A program made the position numbers and the translations under genes. DNA of 64,000 nucleotides, taken from Lasiosphaeria ovina. Taxonomy: Eukaryota > Ascomycota > Sordariomycetes > Sordariales > Lasiosphaeriaceae. The number at the start of each line of letters is the position of its first letter. The stretch's first letter is position 1. Under the pieces are notes generated by a model. It searched no databases and was not told the DNA's origin. It saw only the letters and a list, made by a program, of their open reading frames with translations. This document shows positions 19,479 to 31,364 of the stretch, one piece after another. The stretch lies in NCBI GenBank assembly GCA_033439765.1, contig JAULSN010000002.1:620001-684000 (forward strand), read 5' to 3'.

Positions 19479-22400
19479 GGCGAGTTACTCAACCCCTGCC
19501 GAGACATAGCCAAACAAACGATCACCGAGACTGTTTCATGGTTTCTGACGCTGTGGACTTGGGATCTATCGAAGAGATATCCCTTAAAAGAGTGCGGGGA
19601 GGGCGGGGCATCATCGAAGCACATAAAGAGTCACCGACAGGGCAGCCATGGTTTATCAGGTGGGTCTTCTACAGACAACTTTTGATGCTACCCTAAGCTC
19701 CGTCGCGGGGAGCTTTTGTTCCTCGGCTTGGCATTTACAGGGCTGGAGATCGGCGTCGGTGAGGATATACAACATGACAATCATCGGCCCTTGAGCTCTA
19801 TTGGCTCCGTGCCGTCCAGGGATGCAGGGGGGCGGACGCCATTGGCCCGGCTCGGGTCAGCACAGCCACGCCGGACCTGGGTAATCACGACGAGCTGAAA
19901 GGTGAGCATCTTGGTCCGTCCAATCGGGGTTTTCACCTCCCAACTCGTGAACCTATCACGCAAAAGTACCCCCCGCATCTTGGGTCGGAATGAGGGGGGA
20001 CACGGACAAAGATACGGCGTGCGTCCCGTTTTTCCTTCTAAATTTACAGCCACACTTATCACTGGGGTGGGTGGTATTACTCTCCCTGTTGCGAGCCTTG
20101 CCAACCACCACCACCAATGGCTGCGAGAAGCGGAGTGCGTGAATATTCACTCGCACCTCAGAATGCAACCGCACCCGCAAACATCGTATTGCCACGAGGG
20201 ACCCGACTTGAAACTTGTTTCCCTACTGGGAGGCTTGCCAATGCGAAACCAGAGCCTTATCGTTTTGCGCCGCCTACGTACCTCCTTTACCTCGGCGTAC
20301 AACCACGTGGAGCCCGTGCCAACCGAGGAGTACGACGCGGTGATGCGGCGAGAGGTGAGCGGTGAACTTGATTGGATGCTATAACGAGTATCCAGTAGCT
20401 GCCAGTCTGTGCCTTGGTTCACCGAAGACATCCAGGTACTGACAAGGTTGTACCTTGGCCACGCGTCCGGGTCGCTTCCGCGGCTCTCCCACGTGCTGTG
20501 GCATGCGCCGCATCCTGCGTGTCGTGGGACATGCATCCTGTTGAGGACTTTTGGCAGATAACCAGTAGCCGTGACAAAAGTACTCCGCCGTCATTTTCAC
20601 TCACCGCGCACTCACTTTACGGGGCTGTAAGTAGTTAAATGCGGAGCGTCTACCGAGCCGAGGCTTCCCTCTATCTACCTTACTCTGCTGTGTTACGCCG
20701 CTAGGTCAAGACATTTTATATCAAGCACCCGCTTTAGAAATGATTCTCGAAGTAAGCTCGCAGTTCTCGGCATATAGATGTGCCCTGTCTTACGGTTCGA
20801 GCTCGAACGGGTGGCGTCGGCTGCTCCCGTCCACCCGCGTTGCTGAAACCTTTGGCGTTCTAAGGCACACTACAGGATGGTCGTTCCATCAAAATATTCT
20901 CGAATAGATAATTGAGTGTAATGAAACTCGGAGAGGCCTGTACCTGGATTTATTCTGTGCGAAATCATCAGATAGCGGGAAGCTGCTCTCTCCCTCCCTT
21001 GACAGACTACAGAGCAAGGGGTGCATGTAAAGCCCCCCTCCTACGATGACCTACTTTACCTACCTAACCACGTCATAGCCTAGAAATTCCTTTTTCATAA
21101 CACTGTAGCAAGCGCATGACGGCCGCGGGGGCAGAAACCCCACAAAGCCCTGCTAGTGGGAAACGGGCGAAGCCAGTGCAGTAGCTCGGCGGTACATGCC
21201 TTGGAGGGGGGAGGTAACGGACCGGAAGGGTAGATAAGGTACCTTGTAGTTGAGAGACTTCTGAACTTTTCTCGTGAGATTTTGCCCAAGCTAGCGGTGT
21301 ACCTGGCTCCTGCAGGTAATTGCTAGGGGGACAAGGTACTCGCCACCCCCTAGTTTCTTTGACCTGAAATTCACAGTCTGACCTCATATTACCCGCAGGA
21401 ATAGGAAAGAATCGCGATGAGGTGCGCCTCCAAGGAGCCCGGGTCCTCGCACTGACGCACAGTTCGTCGACATCCGAATCTATGGCTGCCGGTGGCGGTA
21501 CTTGCTCCACAGTAAGGCGAGGTGGGTGACCCACGTCTATCTCCTCACAGCGGTCTCGTGTCTGTATGAAAATTAAAAAGGGGAGCTGCGGTACGTATTG
21601 TGCTTTCTGATCGATGACCCGCATTTTTCTCCCCGTCATGGACAAGCTAGAAGTATGGAACTTGGAGGTGAAGCTGCGGCAGGCGCTGGTACTTTTCGTC
21701 ACACCCGACAGTTCGGTTTAGTGTCAATCGTTTCATATTCATGTACGCTTTCGAGCGATTACCTTGTCATCAAGTAGAAAAGAAACCATGGCGACATGTG
21801 TCATGTCACCGGTGCCCTTTGGCAAGCTCGCCCTTCTGGTCTCCAAGAACGGACTCTCCAACGCCCGCCTTGGGCACTCTTGTTTCGGGTCCTCTACGAG
21901 AACATGAGGGCTTGCAAAGAAGCTTATCGAACCTGGTTCTAGTAACGGGCGTAGAATAAGTAGACAGCGAACAGACGGACGATGAAGTGTGTAACGAATT
22001 GAGTCTGGTCAAAAAGGTCTACGACGAAGGCTATCGGCCCCAGAAACCTGGCGATCATCGGAGCTCGACCCGTGTCCCGGCACAGTTGGACATATCTTGG
22101 ATTTCCCAACCCGGACGAACGGCGCAGTAGCTGCACAAGTAAACTGACATGTCCGACAAGACTCTCAAGGGCTCAGGTCGGCGCTGTAAATGCCCTCAAG
22201 CATCCGCCGTCTGCGCAGCCACCACCACTGTCGGAGCGATCCGTAGCTGCATAACGATATATCAACTTCCACCCTGGAGTTCCTCGCGTCAATCTCCTGG
22301 CCGATTTACCTAACAGGCCTTGTAGTCAAAAGACTGGAAGGGCGATCGCTCCCAAATGTATCCAAGACCGCTGCTTTCTCCACCAAAGCGTCAGCAAGGT

Positions 22401-23376
22401 TCCAAGATGGCCGCCCCTCCACCTAATTGCTGCTGCTCCTTCTTCGGCCGGTCCGTCGCTGTCGCACCACATTCACCACCCCTTCACCATGGCAAAGATG
22501 ATGGAGGAGGACCTGGACTTGTGTATGAGGCAGATCCCGACAGGCATGCAATTATCTTGACGTCGATGGCAAAACATGTCTCCTACCTACAAGAGCGGAT
22601 CGAGAGTTACGCTGACGCGTTCGGACGTTTCGAATCCCGAACATGATATGGTACCGATCCTTCTCCAGACTAATTCGGATCGCTCAATTGTGGCGTCTGG
22701 GTGATACGATTTATTCTGCCCAGCGGTCTTAACCCGAAAGGGCAACTATTCTACAACTCTAGTATATTTCCCAAAATGGAATCTAGTTTCCCAAAGCCCG
22801 TGCGTCCTCATTTTCCGGCTTATGTCCTGACTACTTTTACCCTTTTCTCTGCGGGTACCTGTGGTTTAGTGATAATATGGGTAAGCTAGCTTAAAGGCCA
22901 TTCTCATAGTGTTTAACGTCCTATCCTCGGCGCCTGAAGCGTGCTTACTTAGTGGCGCACGAGATGGGTGATGCTGGTCGGGTTGGTGATGATGGGTTGA
23001 GGGTGTTTCGTTCTGTGGTCGGTCTGCATCCAGACGGCTTGTATCCATTGCGAACTATATCGTTGCCCGTACCGCTTTGCAAATTTGGGGACCAATTCTT
23101 GTCATCCGAGGGCGGCTTTTCTCCAAGGAAGGAGACGGTAGCCCAGGCTTCCAAGCTCCCCTGGCAGTAACAGAAGCAAGTGAAGCGCTGATTAATACAA
23201 TAATATATTAAGAAAGTACGAGAAGATTTCCTCGGGCGCAGCACCGAGTGTAAGTTGAACGTGGCCCCCAAGACCCCTAGAAGGAGCAAAGATGGAAGAA
23301 AAAGAAGCAGAGGTAAATGATTCAGACCGCAAAAAGCCAAAGCCCAAAACCTTATAACATTACCACGCTATTTTTA
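19479..23376. other. Long gene-poor stretch
   Basis: About 3.9 kb with no gene I can support. The open frames (for example 19902-20384 plus, 21073-21702 minus, 22356-22646 plus) have erratic composition and no motif. The 22356-22646 frame ends in a plausible helix (MAKHVSYLQERIESYADAF) and might be the tail of a decayed gene. Confidence 0.4.
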
Positions 23377-23700
23377 AGTTAACCGACGCCCTAGAAAATG
23401 CTCCCCGTTACACTCTGTAGCATGTCTCTCCCTCTCTTTGGTAATCCAACTGCAGGGTGTGCTAAACTCGGCAGCAGCAAGCTCTACTGTGCTTCGCCCC
23501 GTTTATGTATTTGAACCTAGTGCAATTGCTGGAATGGTTGGAAGATTCACCCTTTTCGCTGCGTTCTCTAACATATTGAGCACACCTTGTAGTCCTTGCG
23601 ACTGGTTTAGGGTGTCCTGCGCCCCAGTACCCCACATAGGATTCTTGACTGGTGACTGCTGGGGCGGAGTTAGGCTATGTAGACTCCATTAACTAGTCAG
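23377..23700 (-). pseudogene. Coding-like fragment downstream of the NLR gene
   Basis: On the minus strand, one frame reads NPMWGTGAQDTLNQSQ, then LQGVLNMLENAAKRVNL, PTIPAIALGSNT, a TAA, then TGRSTVELAAAEFST. The residue usage, with an amphipathic helix, looks like real protein interrupted by one stop. It lies just after the stop of the NLR gene, separated by several stops. No family recognised. Confidence 0.25.
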
Positions 23701-23716
23701 TGGTCTATCGTAGGAC

Positions 23717-26700
23717 TTATTTTGCAAGCCGTTTATTCGGGAAGTCGCTTAGAGATATCGAGGTTGACCGTTTTCGGGGCGGTTTACTAGCAATACTTCG
23801 TTGTAGAAGCTTGACGATCTCTTGATGGCCTTCAGCTGAGGCGGCTTGTAGAGCGTTGCCGTATATGCCGCCCTGTGCGTTAACGTCCGCGTCCTTAGCT
23901 AGGAGTAGCTTGACGATCTCTTGATGGCCTCCAGTTGAGGCGGCTTGTAGAGCGTTGCCGTAATGGCCGCCCTGCGTATTGACGTCCGCGTCCTTAGCTA
24001 GGAGTATCTTGACGATCTCTTGATGGCCTTTAGCTGAGACGGCTTGTAGAGCGTTGCCGTGATAGCCGCCCTGCGCGTTAACGTCCGCGTCCTTAGCTAG
24101 GAGTATCTTGACGATCTCTTGATGGCCTCTAGCTGAGGCGGCTTGTAGAGCGTTGCCGTAATAGCCGCCCTGCGTATTGACGTCCGCGTCCTTAGCTAGG
24201 AGTATCTTAACGATCTCTTGATGGCCTCTAGCTGAGGCGGCTTGTAGAGCGTTGCCGTGATAGCCGCCCTGCGTATTGACGTCCGCGTCCTTAGCTAGGA
24301 GTATCTTGACGATCTCTTGATGGCCTTCAGCTGAGGCGGCTTGTAGAGCGTTACCGTAAAGGCCGCCCTGCGCGTTGACGTCTACGTCCTTGGCTAGGAG
24401 TAGCTTGACGATCTCTTGATGGCCTTCAGCTGAGGCGGCTTGTAGAGCGTTGCCGTAAAGGCCGCCCTGCGCGTTGACGTCCGCGTCCTTAGCTAGGAGT
24501 AGCTTGACGATCTCTTGATGGCCTTCAGCTGAGGCGGCTTGTAGAGCGTTACCGTAAAGGCCGCCCTGCGCGTTGACGTCTACGTCCTTGGCTAGGAGTA
24601 GCTTGACGATCTCTTGATGGCCTTCAGCTGAGGCGGCTTGTAGAGCGTTGCCGTAATAGCCGCCCTGCGCGTTGACGTCCGCTCCCTTTGTAATAAAATC
24701 TTGCGCCACTGGAGCGAGCCCCGTTAGGCAGGTATAGTAAAGCTGAGACCCTTCTGGTTTGACGTATTCTTCTTGCCGTGCCTTTCTAAATTGATATAAG
24801 CGCCTCCATCGCTGGAAAGTTGTTTCGTCTTCCAAGAACCTGATTGTTGCTCGAACTGTACCTTCCGAACCTTCGACCGAAGCTGCATGGCTTGCCCATG
24901 CTTCTGCCGCAAACTGCGCCAAAGGGAAGTCCCGCCTGATTCCCTCATGACTGCCCTCGATGTCCGTTAGATATTGTAAGCATGTCTGTGTGATATAAAT
25001 GTTGGCGCTTGTAATCTTGAGTTGATCATTGTTGAGCAGGTACTCTTTGACCGAAAAATGGGCAAGATGTAGTTCCTTATCGGTGGCCTGAACGACTGCC
25101 ACTAGGCTGGGACAGTAGTCCAAGACGCCAGTCTCGCAGAACAGTCGACGCTTTTTGTCAAACCCTCGCGACCCGTTTCCGATCTGCGTTGCTATAACCT
25201 CGACCGCCTCGGCCATCTTGAGAGGTCGCTCGGAGTGCAGTAGAAATTGGAGGAGACGTATCGCATCACCTTTGAGCTCCGGCGGTATACTTTCAATCAT
25301 GCGCCGGTATGTCTCATCCAGATTCGGCGGCAAAGATGTGAGAGCCTTCTCCATGTCTGCCTCGTGACGACATCGACCCAGGCTCTCCAACTGACAGAAA
25401 GCCCACCTGAACCTAAATATAGCGTCAGCAAGCCATCAAAATATCAATCGAAAGCAGCAACAGCTTACATCCCGTCGGCCCCCTGCCCAACCTTCGTCCG
25501 AATCTGCTCAAGGAGACCTTGCGACAATCTCTTCTCCTGAAAATCACGTCGTTGCGAAAGCTGTGCTGTGATGTACGATTGGATATCGGCGTCGACAGCC
25601 CGCTTGTCGAGCACTAAGCAGTTTTCTTCGCCTATCAAAGAGGTAATGCGGCGCAGAAATTCGGATTCAGGCCGACCGGTACAAAGCAGCTGGACGTGGC
25701 CCAACTCTCGCCTGAACACCACGTCGTTGAGACACAGGAGAAGTTCATCCCTCGTCGTCGATTCGTCCAAGGCGTCTAGAACGATAGACACCTGATTCTG
25801 GGCTGCAAGCATCTTGTACACAACGTCCGAGAGTGCCTTTGTGGCAGGTTGGTCGCGGCCATCCTGGTGTGCTTGGAATGTGGCATCCAGGACCGCAGAA
25901 CCAGTCCCATACTGGTAGAGTTGGAAGGCAAGTGACCGCAGCATGCCATCTACGGTCTGCTTTTTCGTATCGCTAAAGTCAAAGAAGAAGCTGAGGATAA
26001 AACGGTCCTTTTCCTGGGCAAGATGGTCCAGCACGGTTGCGCTGAGAACCGTCTTGCCGCATCCCGCGAGTCCATACAGCCATATATATCGACGCGACCC
26101 CGAGTGCCATGACTGGAAGACCAGGTTTTCCAGGAGCCATGCGCCTGTCCCCTCGTGGCGGAGCTTCCTCGCGTGATTGGCGTTTGTAGACGGATCGGGG
26201 GGACAAAGCCAGCGCTTGATCTTTTCTATCCGAAGGTCAGACTTGATGGAGTCAGCTGCAGCCTTCGTTGCAATTGTGGTCTGCTGCAAGTTATCAATTT
26301 TCTGTTCAACTATGCTCAGGACGCATTCGAAGTTAGTTTCATTCGGTTCCGTGTATTCGCCCAACCTGCTAGACGATGTACAGAACTAACCCGATTGGAG
26401 CACCTCTAATGCCCTCTTAGTCTCCTGGACCTCCGCAGCCGGCACGTACGCTAGGAGTTCCTTGGCATACGCAGCGGCGGTGGCGGAAGCGTAACGTTGC
26501 CAACGATCATTCTTGTGAGAGTCGGCGTAGTCGCAGATCCCCCGTACGACAAGACAGGGGAAGTGGTTCATCAGGCCGGCAGCTTCCATCTCAAAGCAAA
26601 TGCAATCCTCGCCAACCTCAGAAACCATCCGATCGCGCATAGCGGCGTCTTTGACGAGTGTATTGCCAGATGCGATGATCCCGTAATGGATCTCGGGGTC

Positions 26701-27414
26701 GGTAGTGTCTCGAGGGTCGCGTTGAACCTCTTCGGCTGCGCCACAGCCTCGACAGTCCAGCCCAGGGACGTGGTCGCACATTGCCTGGAAGAGACGGTCG
26801 TTGTCAAATCCTTGGTGGACGTAACCAGGGTTCTTCTTAGACCCCTTGCCCATCTTGGGGTTTTTCTCTAGCATCTCTCGAAGAAAGCCGGGAACCTTGG
26901 AATCTTTCCGCTCATGAGAGGCATGGATGCTGGCAAGTGCATTGAGGAGGACCGTCGGAGGCCGTCCGAGGAAGCCTTCGCGCTCACGCTCGTCACCAGA
27001 CTTTGCCTTGAACAAGTCGTACTGACAGACGCCGCCCGTAGTCCTATTAGGCTGGCTCACAACAATGTCACCGAGGCGGATGTCGTGGCCCTCGTCCGGT
27101 CTAGCGATGCCGCCGCCAATGCCGACCAAAAGGGCAATGCGGATGGATGGCAGCGAGGCAAGCAAGCTCGAGGCGGTGGTTGCAGCCGAGGTGGTCCCAT
27201 AGACTCCTGCGGCAAGGGAGGTAATGACGATGTTGTGCTCTCCCACGCAACCCCAGGTATAGACGTTGGCGTCGTTCTGGTGTCTGACGAAGCCAGTCGG
27301 AGTTGAATGTTCCTCGTCGAGCATGGCCTCTGCAGCGGCCCGTTCGATGGGGAGGGCAGCGATCCAGGCGACCGCATATGAGTCGGGGCTGTCGAGAGCC
27401 TTGTGGGATGTCAT
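23717..27414 (-). CDS. NLR-type receptor: purine-phosphorylase-like domain, NACHT, ankyrin repeats
   Basis: Three exons, 27414-26391, 26309-25469 and 25412-23717, with introns 26390-26310 (GTTAGT...ATAG) and 25468-25413 (GTAAGC...TTTAG), give 1186 residues. I start at ATG 27414 (MTSHKALDSP); another in-frame ATG lies 78 bases upstream. Residues 14-330 form a PNP/UDP nucleoside phosphorylase-like domain (AVAWIAALPIE, VGIGGGIARP, CFEMEAAGLMNHFP, VVRGICDYADSHK). NACHT follows, with Walker A GLAGCGKT at about 421-428 and Walker B SIVLDALDES at about 516-525. The post-NACHT motif GMFRWAFCQLESL is created by the second splice. Ankyrin repeats occupy residues 867-1158. This layout is that of fungal STAND/NLR proteins linked to non-self recognition; its trigger is unknown. 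Confidence 0.88.
23804..24679 (-). repeat. Nine tandem 99-bp ankyrin-repeat units
   Basis: Eight full 33-codon units and one of 28 codons, nearly identical in DNA. Each encodes D-V-N-A/T-Q-G-G-x-x-G-N-A-L-Q-A-A-S-x-x-G-H, then QEIVK-L/I-LLAKD-A/V. Differences are concentrated at a few codons: residues 8-9 (Y, L, I, H) and 19 (E, R, K, G). Such homogeneity implies recent unit exchange. Confidence 0.9.
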
Positions 27415-28067
27415 GGTGTAGGATTGCGCGTGATTTGGCGAGATCGGCGGGGAGTGATGGCGTTGTATGACTTGGCTAGGTGTGTTTGGCAATCTGGAAG
27501 CTACTTGTTGAAAGGTAGACCCTGTGGTAGGATATCGATCTTATCACCGTCATGGCAGACTTTAGCTTTGCCAGGTCTTGAGAAGGACGGCCGCTAATGC
27601 CTCAGCGCTTGCACCCTCTCGGTAGTTGGTTATGATTGGTGGTTAGCCGCATGCCAAGAAGGTATCGGTGAGCCGGGGGTCATGGAGTCACGTGTAACTA
27701 GGCCAATAGTGGACTAGGCTGTGTGGGTCGTGCACGGACCCCACCTTGTTTTCCACATGTATTCGCGAACACGGTGCTGCACGCTCCGGAAAGGCGCCCT
27801 GCCCCACCTCCTCTTATTTGGTTTAGCGCGGCCATTGCATCTTGGCAGCTTGGACCCGCTAATCTCGGCACCCCAAAACACTACATTTTTGGCGGGGTAA
27901 CCAAAGCAATCGCTCTACACCACCAGTTCCTTGCATCACCAATAACGCAAGCGAGGCAATTGCTCTACAACAACCTTCCGTCGTCAACAAGCAAACTAGC
28001 TCTACTCCTTGAAGTCGTCGCCCTAGGTGTACCAATATTCTATCTCCATTATCAGCCATCCGCCCAT
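27415..28067. other. Intergenic between divergent NLR gene and nuclease-like pseudogene
   Basis: Promoter region of the minus-strand NLR gene. The plus-strand open frame beginning at 27723 continues into the pseudogene below, but its upstream part shows no domain. Confidence 0.4.
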
Positions 28068-29285
28068 ATGGATAGTAGAGCAATTACCACCCGGCTCGAT
28101 TGGCTCCCCTTCAATCGGCCGACGATCTACCAGGCAACGCCTCTAGAGACTATATCCCCCAAGTCCCCCATACCATCCATGAGCTTGCCGGTCTCTGGTG
28201 TCGATAAGACATCCGTGAGCTTACCGGTCTCTGGTGTCGATAAGATTATCGCCGAAATTCGCAATCGTATCTGTGGCCGAGTCGAGGTCGAAGAGGAGTG
28301 GTAGTGCATCAGCCTCAGTCGTGACGAGTTCAAGGCTTTTGAGGCGCGTTTCGAAGCCGAAGGGGACTACCGCTGGCCAAAATAGGTAGCCTATCCCTCT
28401 GTCCCTCTGTCTCTTTGCCCCTCTTCGTCCAGCTGCCCCTGTCCAGATTAGCTAACCTCTGAATAGATACGACTACTTCCCTCAGCTCGCTAAGTTCGTC
28501 CTGCGTATGGCGGGCATTATCTACGAGCTTATAGTCGAAGGATTTAAGGGCCTGGTCATAGAGCAGTTGATCGATATACGGCGAGGTAACGACCAAGTCG
28601 CTGCCGATTTCGCTCGGGGTATACACGCATATGGAAGCCCCAAGATTGAGAGGGATGGTGATTCCCATTACCCAGACGGGTCGTTTGTATATGAAGATAC
28701 GATGGAACTTGGTGTTATCCTAGAGGTCTTATATTTACAAAAACGCCAAGATTTATCGTTCTTCGCAGATAAGTACATCCTAGGTTCGAATAGGTTGACT
28801 CAGGCTATTATCGGGATCGACCTTAAGTACCAGGGAAAAGAAGCAAGAGTTATAGTATGGCGACTAAACAAGACTAAGGAAAACGGAGAAACGATACTTA
28901 TATAAAGAAGACCTTCGAGGGCATCTTTCGGGATGTAGATGGGAATTTAGTCAATGGCGGACGGAAACTCCGGATTTGGTTGAAGGATTTTGGTAATAAG
29001 CTTGATTGCCCCGGGATCCAAAAGGCCCAAGGGGTAATTACCATCTCCTTTGCTCAGCTGTATGAGTTGGTACAGAAGAGCGAGGCTTATGCTCAGACAC
29101 GGAAGCGGAGGCGGGGGTCGGATGAGGTTCTCGAAGGTAGAAGCAGGCAGAAGATGGTCAAGCGGAAAACGGTCCGCCCGTCACCCAAGAAACTCACATC
29201 CTCCGACGAGGAGCGGTTTAAGGCAACCGAGGAAGAAGTTGAGAAGCAGCTCAGCGACCAGGGCGGAGATTATATCCCAGAGTAG
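28068..29285 (+). pseudogene. Broken gene of a fungal PD-(D/E)XK-like nuclease family
   Basis: A possible start is ATG 28068. A 33-base direct repeat (28177-28245) duplicates LPVSGVDK. A TAG at 28313-28315 follows EEEW, where relatives as I recall them have Gln (CAG to TAG), and a frame change comes around 28370. An intron of about 80 bases (to 28470) leads to YDYFPQLAKFVLRM. The family core follows: PDGSFVYED, then GVILEVLYLQKRQDL, FADKYILGSN, and a GIDLKYQGKEARVIVW strand. A second frame change near 28890 leads to KTFEGIFRDVDGN and a Lys/Arg-rich tail to 29285. The PD...E-V-x-Y-x-Q-K order matches the restriction-endonuclease-like fold. Relatives are multi-copy in Sordariomycetes; their role is unknown. 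Confidence 0.55.
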
Positions 29286-29536
29286 GAGGATTCCATTTTG
29301 GTGCAGGTGGCGAAGATAGAGCTTGTAGAACTATTCACGCGGACCCGAGTTCTTGTGCGCCTGGTGTTCTGGCCGCCGAAAATGGCAGCATGCGCCAGCC
29401 AAATTCGGTGGCTAGAACACCGCTTTCTCTGTTTGTGGAGTATTCCAGCTGGGCAAAACAAAGTCATTACTGCAGCTCTGCCGATGTCGGTCTAGCGTTC
29501 CGTGCAGATCAGTCAGAGAGCAGGAGGTTTAGACGG

Positions 29537-29794
29537 ATGTCGTCCGACGAGGAAACTATGAATGCATTCGCCCGTACCACGTTCTGCAGACATTGTGCCC
29601 GAGCTCATGTTCGCTGCCAAGACAAGGCACCTCCTTGTTCCACTATCGAACCCCGCCAGCATTGTGACGGCAAATGCGAGCCAGCTGCATCTGCGCTCCA
29701 GCACATCCAACCTGACTTAGAGGATGCCGTGGCTGGAATGCTTGATCTTGAAAAGCTGCTTGGGACAGCGCCAAGCTCGACAAGTATTGAATGA
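29537..29794 (+). CDS. Small Cys-rich ORF, possible zinc-binding fragment
   Basis: 85 residues from ATG 29537 (MSSDEETMNAF). The centre has C-X2-C-X6-C-X6-C and two or three more Cys (FCRHCARAHVRC...PPC...QHC...KC), reminiscent of a degenerate fungal Zn2Cys6-like cluster but lacking the exact spacing. A leucine-containing helix follows. It comes directly after the nuclease-like pseudogene in the same orientation and might be a remnant of a longer gene; the frame is open upstream to about 29390. Confidence 0.35.
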   Translation: MSSDEETMNAFARTTFCRHCARAHVRCQDKAPPCSTIEPRQHCDGKCEPAASALQHIQPDLEDAVAGMLDLEKLLGTAPSSTSIE

Positions 29795-30223
29795 GGCTAA
29801 TGGATAATGGATACTATGAAAGAATACGTCACCGCCCGATTACGCAGCAGTTTGTCCAGCAACCGCACAGTTACTAGTTACTGCATTCTCCAGAAGCAAA
29901 CGAATGGTCTAGCTCAGTCTGATTCATGATTTAATGCGTCATTGATTCTGGAGCACCTAGGGTGTCAGCACATACCAGGACCTACTTCTCGAGTAACGAA
30001 ACCCGAATAATAAAGAAATGCCAAGTCCTTTGTTATAGACTATCCTGGTTTCTTCCTTTGTTCACCTGTATCGGTTTGAAAAGAATCAGCCAAGATTAAG
30101 TAGGCAGAATAATCTGCGAAATCTGTGAAGCTTCTGCCTTATTCTTGCATACCATGCCTATCTGAACAGTAGAGACCCAGGGAAGCATTATATCCTTTTC
30201 GGGGCGTTTTGCATTCACCGACT
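29795..30223. other. Intergenic, AT-rich, no gene seen
   Basis: AT-rich spacer with no open frame of note between the Cys-rich ORF and the AT-hook gene. Confidence 0.4.
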
Positions 30224-30867
30224 ATGCTTAGGTACAGCCCACTTCCTTCATTTTCGATGCCTACCTACCTTAAAGCTCAGAAAATGCGTAAGTGTCCATT
30301 GATCCCCTCTCGCACTACCACCATCGACCTACGCCGTGTGTTAATAGATATTACGCCCAATGCCCTTACCCCACAGTATTTCCCTGCCCCTGCCAAGCAT
30401 AAACCACGCCTCAATCCTGCTTCCACAAAAGCCCTCGCCCCGTCATCCATCTCCATCCATCCACTCGCAAATCGCCGATCCACCCGCAGCTTGCGGAACG
30501 CCATAAACACCATTCCCGAAACGCTTGGCCTGGTTGAAGCTCCGGATCTGGGCTCTGGTACAGACCTTCGGCTACCAGAGCTTCGGCCAGAGCCTGGACT
30601 AGAGCCTGTGCCTAAACGAATACTTCGTCGTTCACAGCGCTACTTTGTCTGTGATGACCCTATGCCGAGCTTAGGGTAGATCAGTACTAATGTATATCTT
30701 CTTAGATCAACCGCGCCGTCACGCCTAAGTCCTCTAGCAAGCGCAAGGTCAGTTTATCACTCCAGCCCTAATCGAGCTTATGCTGAATCTAAATCTAGCG
30801 TGGCCGACCTCCTGCGCTCCTATGTCAGAGAAGCGAGGCTCGAGCCATTTTGAGCTGCAGATATTGA
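30224..30867 (+). CDS. Small spliced AT-hook protein
   Basis: Proposed exons 30224-30646, 30706-30747 (42 bases) and 30799-30867. Introns are 30647-30705 (GTCTGT donor, TACTAAT branch site 15 bases before CTTAG) and 30748-30798 (GTCAGT...TCTAG). All junctions are phase 0, giving 177 residues. The second junction joins SSSKRK to RGRPPALL, creating KRKRGRPP, a classical AT-hook that binds the DNA minor groove and is not visible in the unspliced frame. The first exon is basic and Pro-rich (PKRILRRSQRYF near its end). The weak first donor lowers certainty. Function is probably chromatin-related, by motif only. Confidence 0.45.
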
Positions 30868-31364
30868 ACAACCAAACGCATTTTGGACGGGCGCGCGTTT
30901 CTGGGGCCCCGTCTGGGTCCAGAACAACATGAATCTCGAGACAGTCACCCAAGAAAAAAAGGAAGAGAGGACGAGATTTCAGACATCGGTCTGAACCAGA
31001 TCTTCAGCCCCAACTCTACGATTTCGCCGCTAGGAAACTACCTAACGTTGACGCCGGAGACAAGCAGATGGGGTCCGATAGATTCAGTAGCCGCTACCAA
31101 GTCATACCCGACAACTACGACTGTGCCAGGAAACCTGCCCTCTGCAGAAAGAAACGAGCGGGCCGAAGTCCATAGGAACCCAGGCTGTTGGTGTGTAGAA
31201 TCCCCCCCCCGAGCCCGTCTACGGGTTAGTCAACTTGGCGATCTCAAGGGCCGCACGGCCTTTGGAATAAAAGTCCCAAACGGGGAAATCACGAGTAACC
31301 CATTTTAATTATCAATGTAAGGTTCGCTCGTCATCTTCTTTTCAAGGGAGGGGGGTGGGGGATA
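30868..31364. other. Intergenic, no gene seen
   Basis: An open frame at 30883-31308 begins with a non-ATG codon and has no recognisable motif. Confidence 0.35.

Noticed and set aside
21073..21702. 209-residue minus-strand ORF in the gene-poor region
   Set aside because: No motif, no splice context, mixed composition; overlaps nothing conserved.
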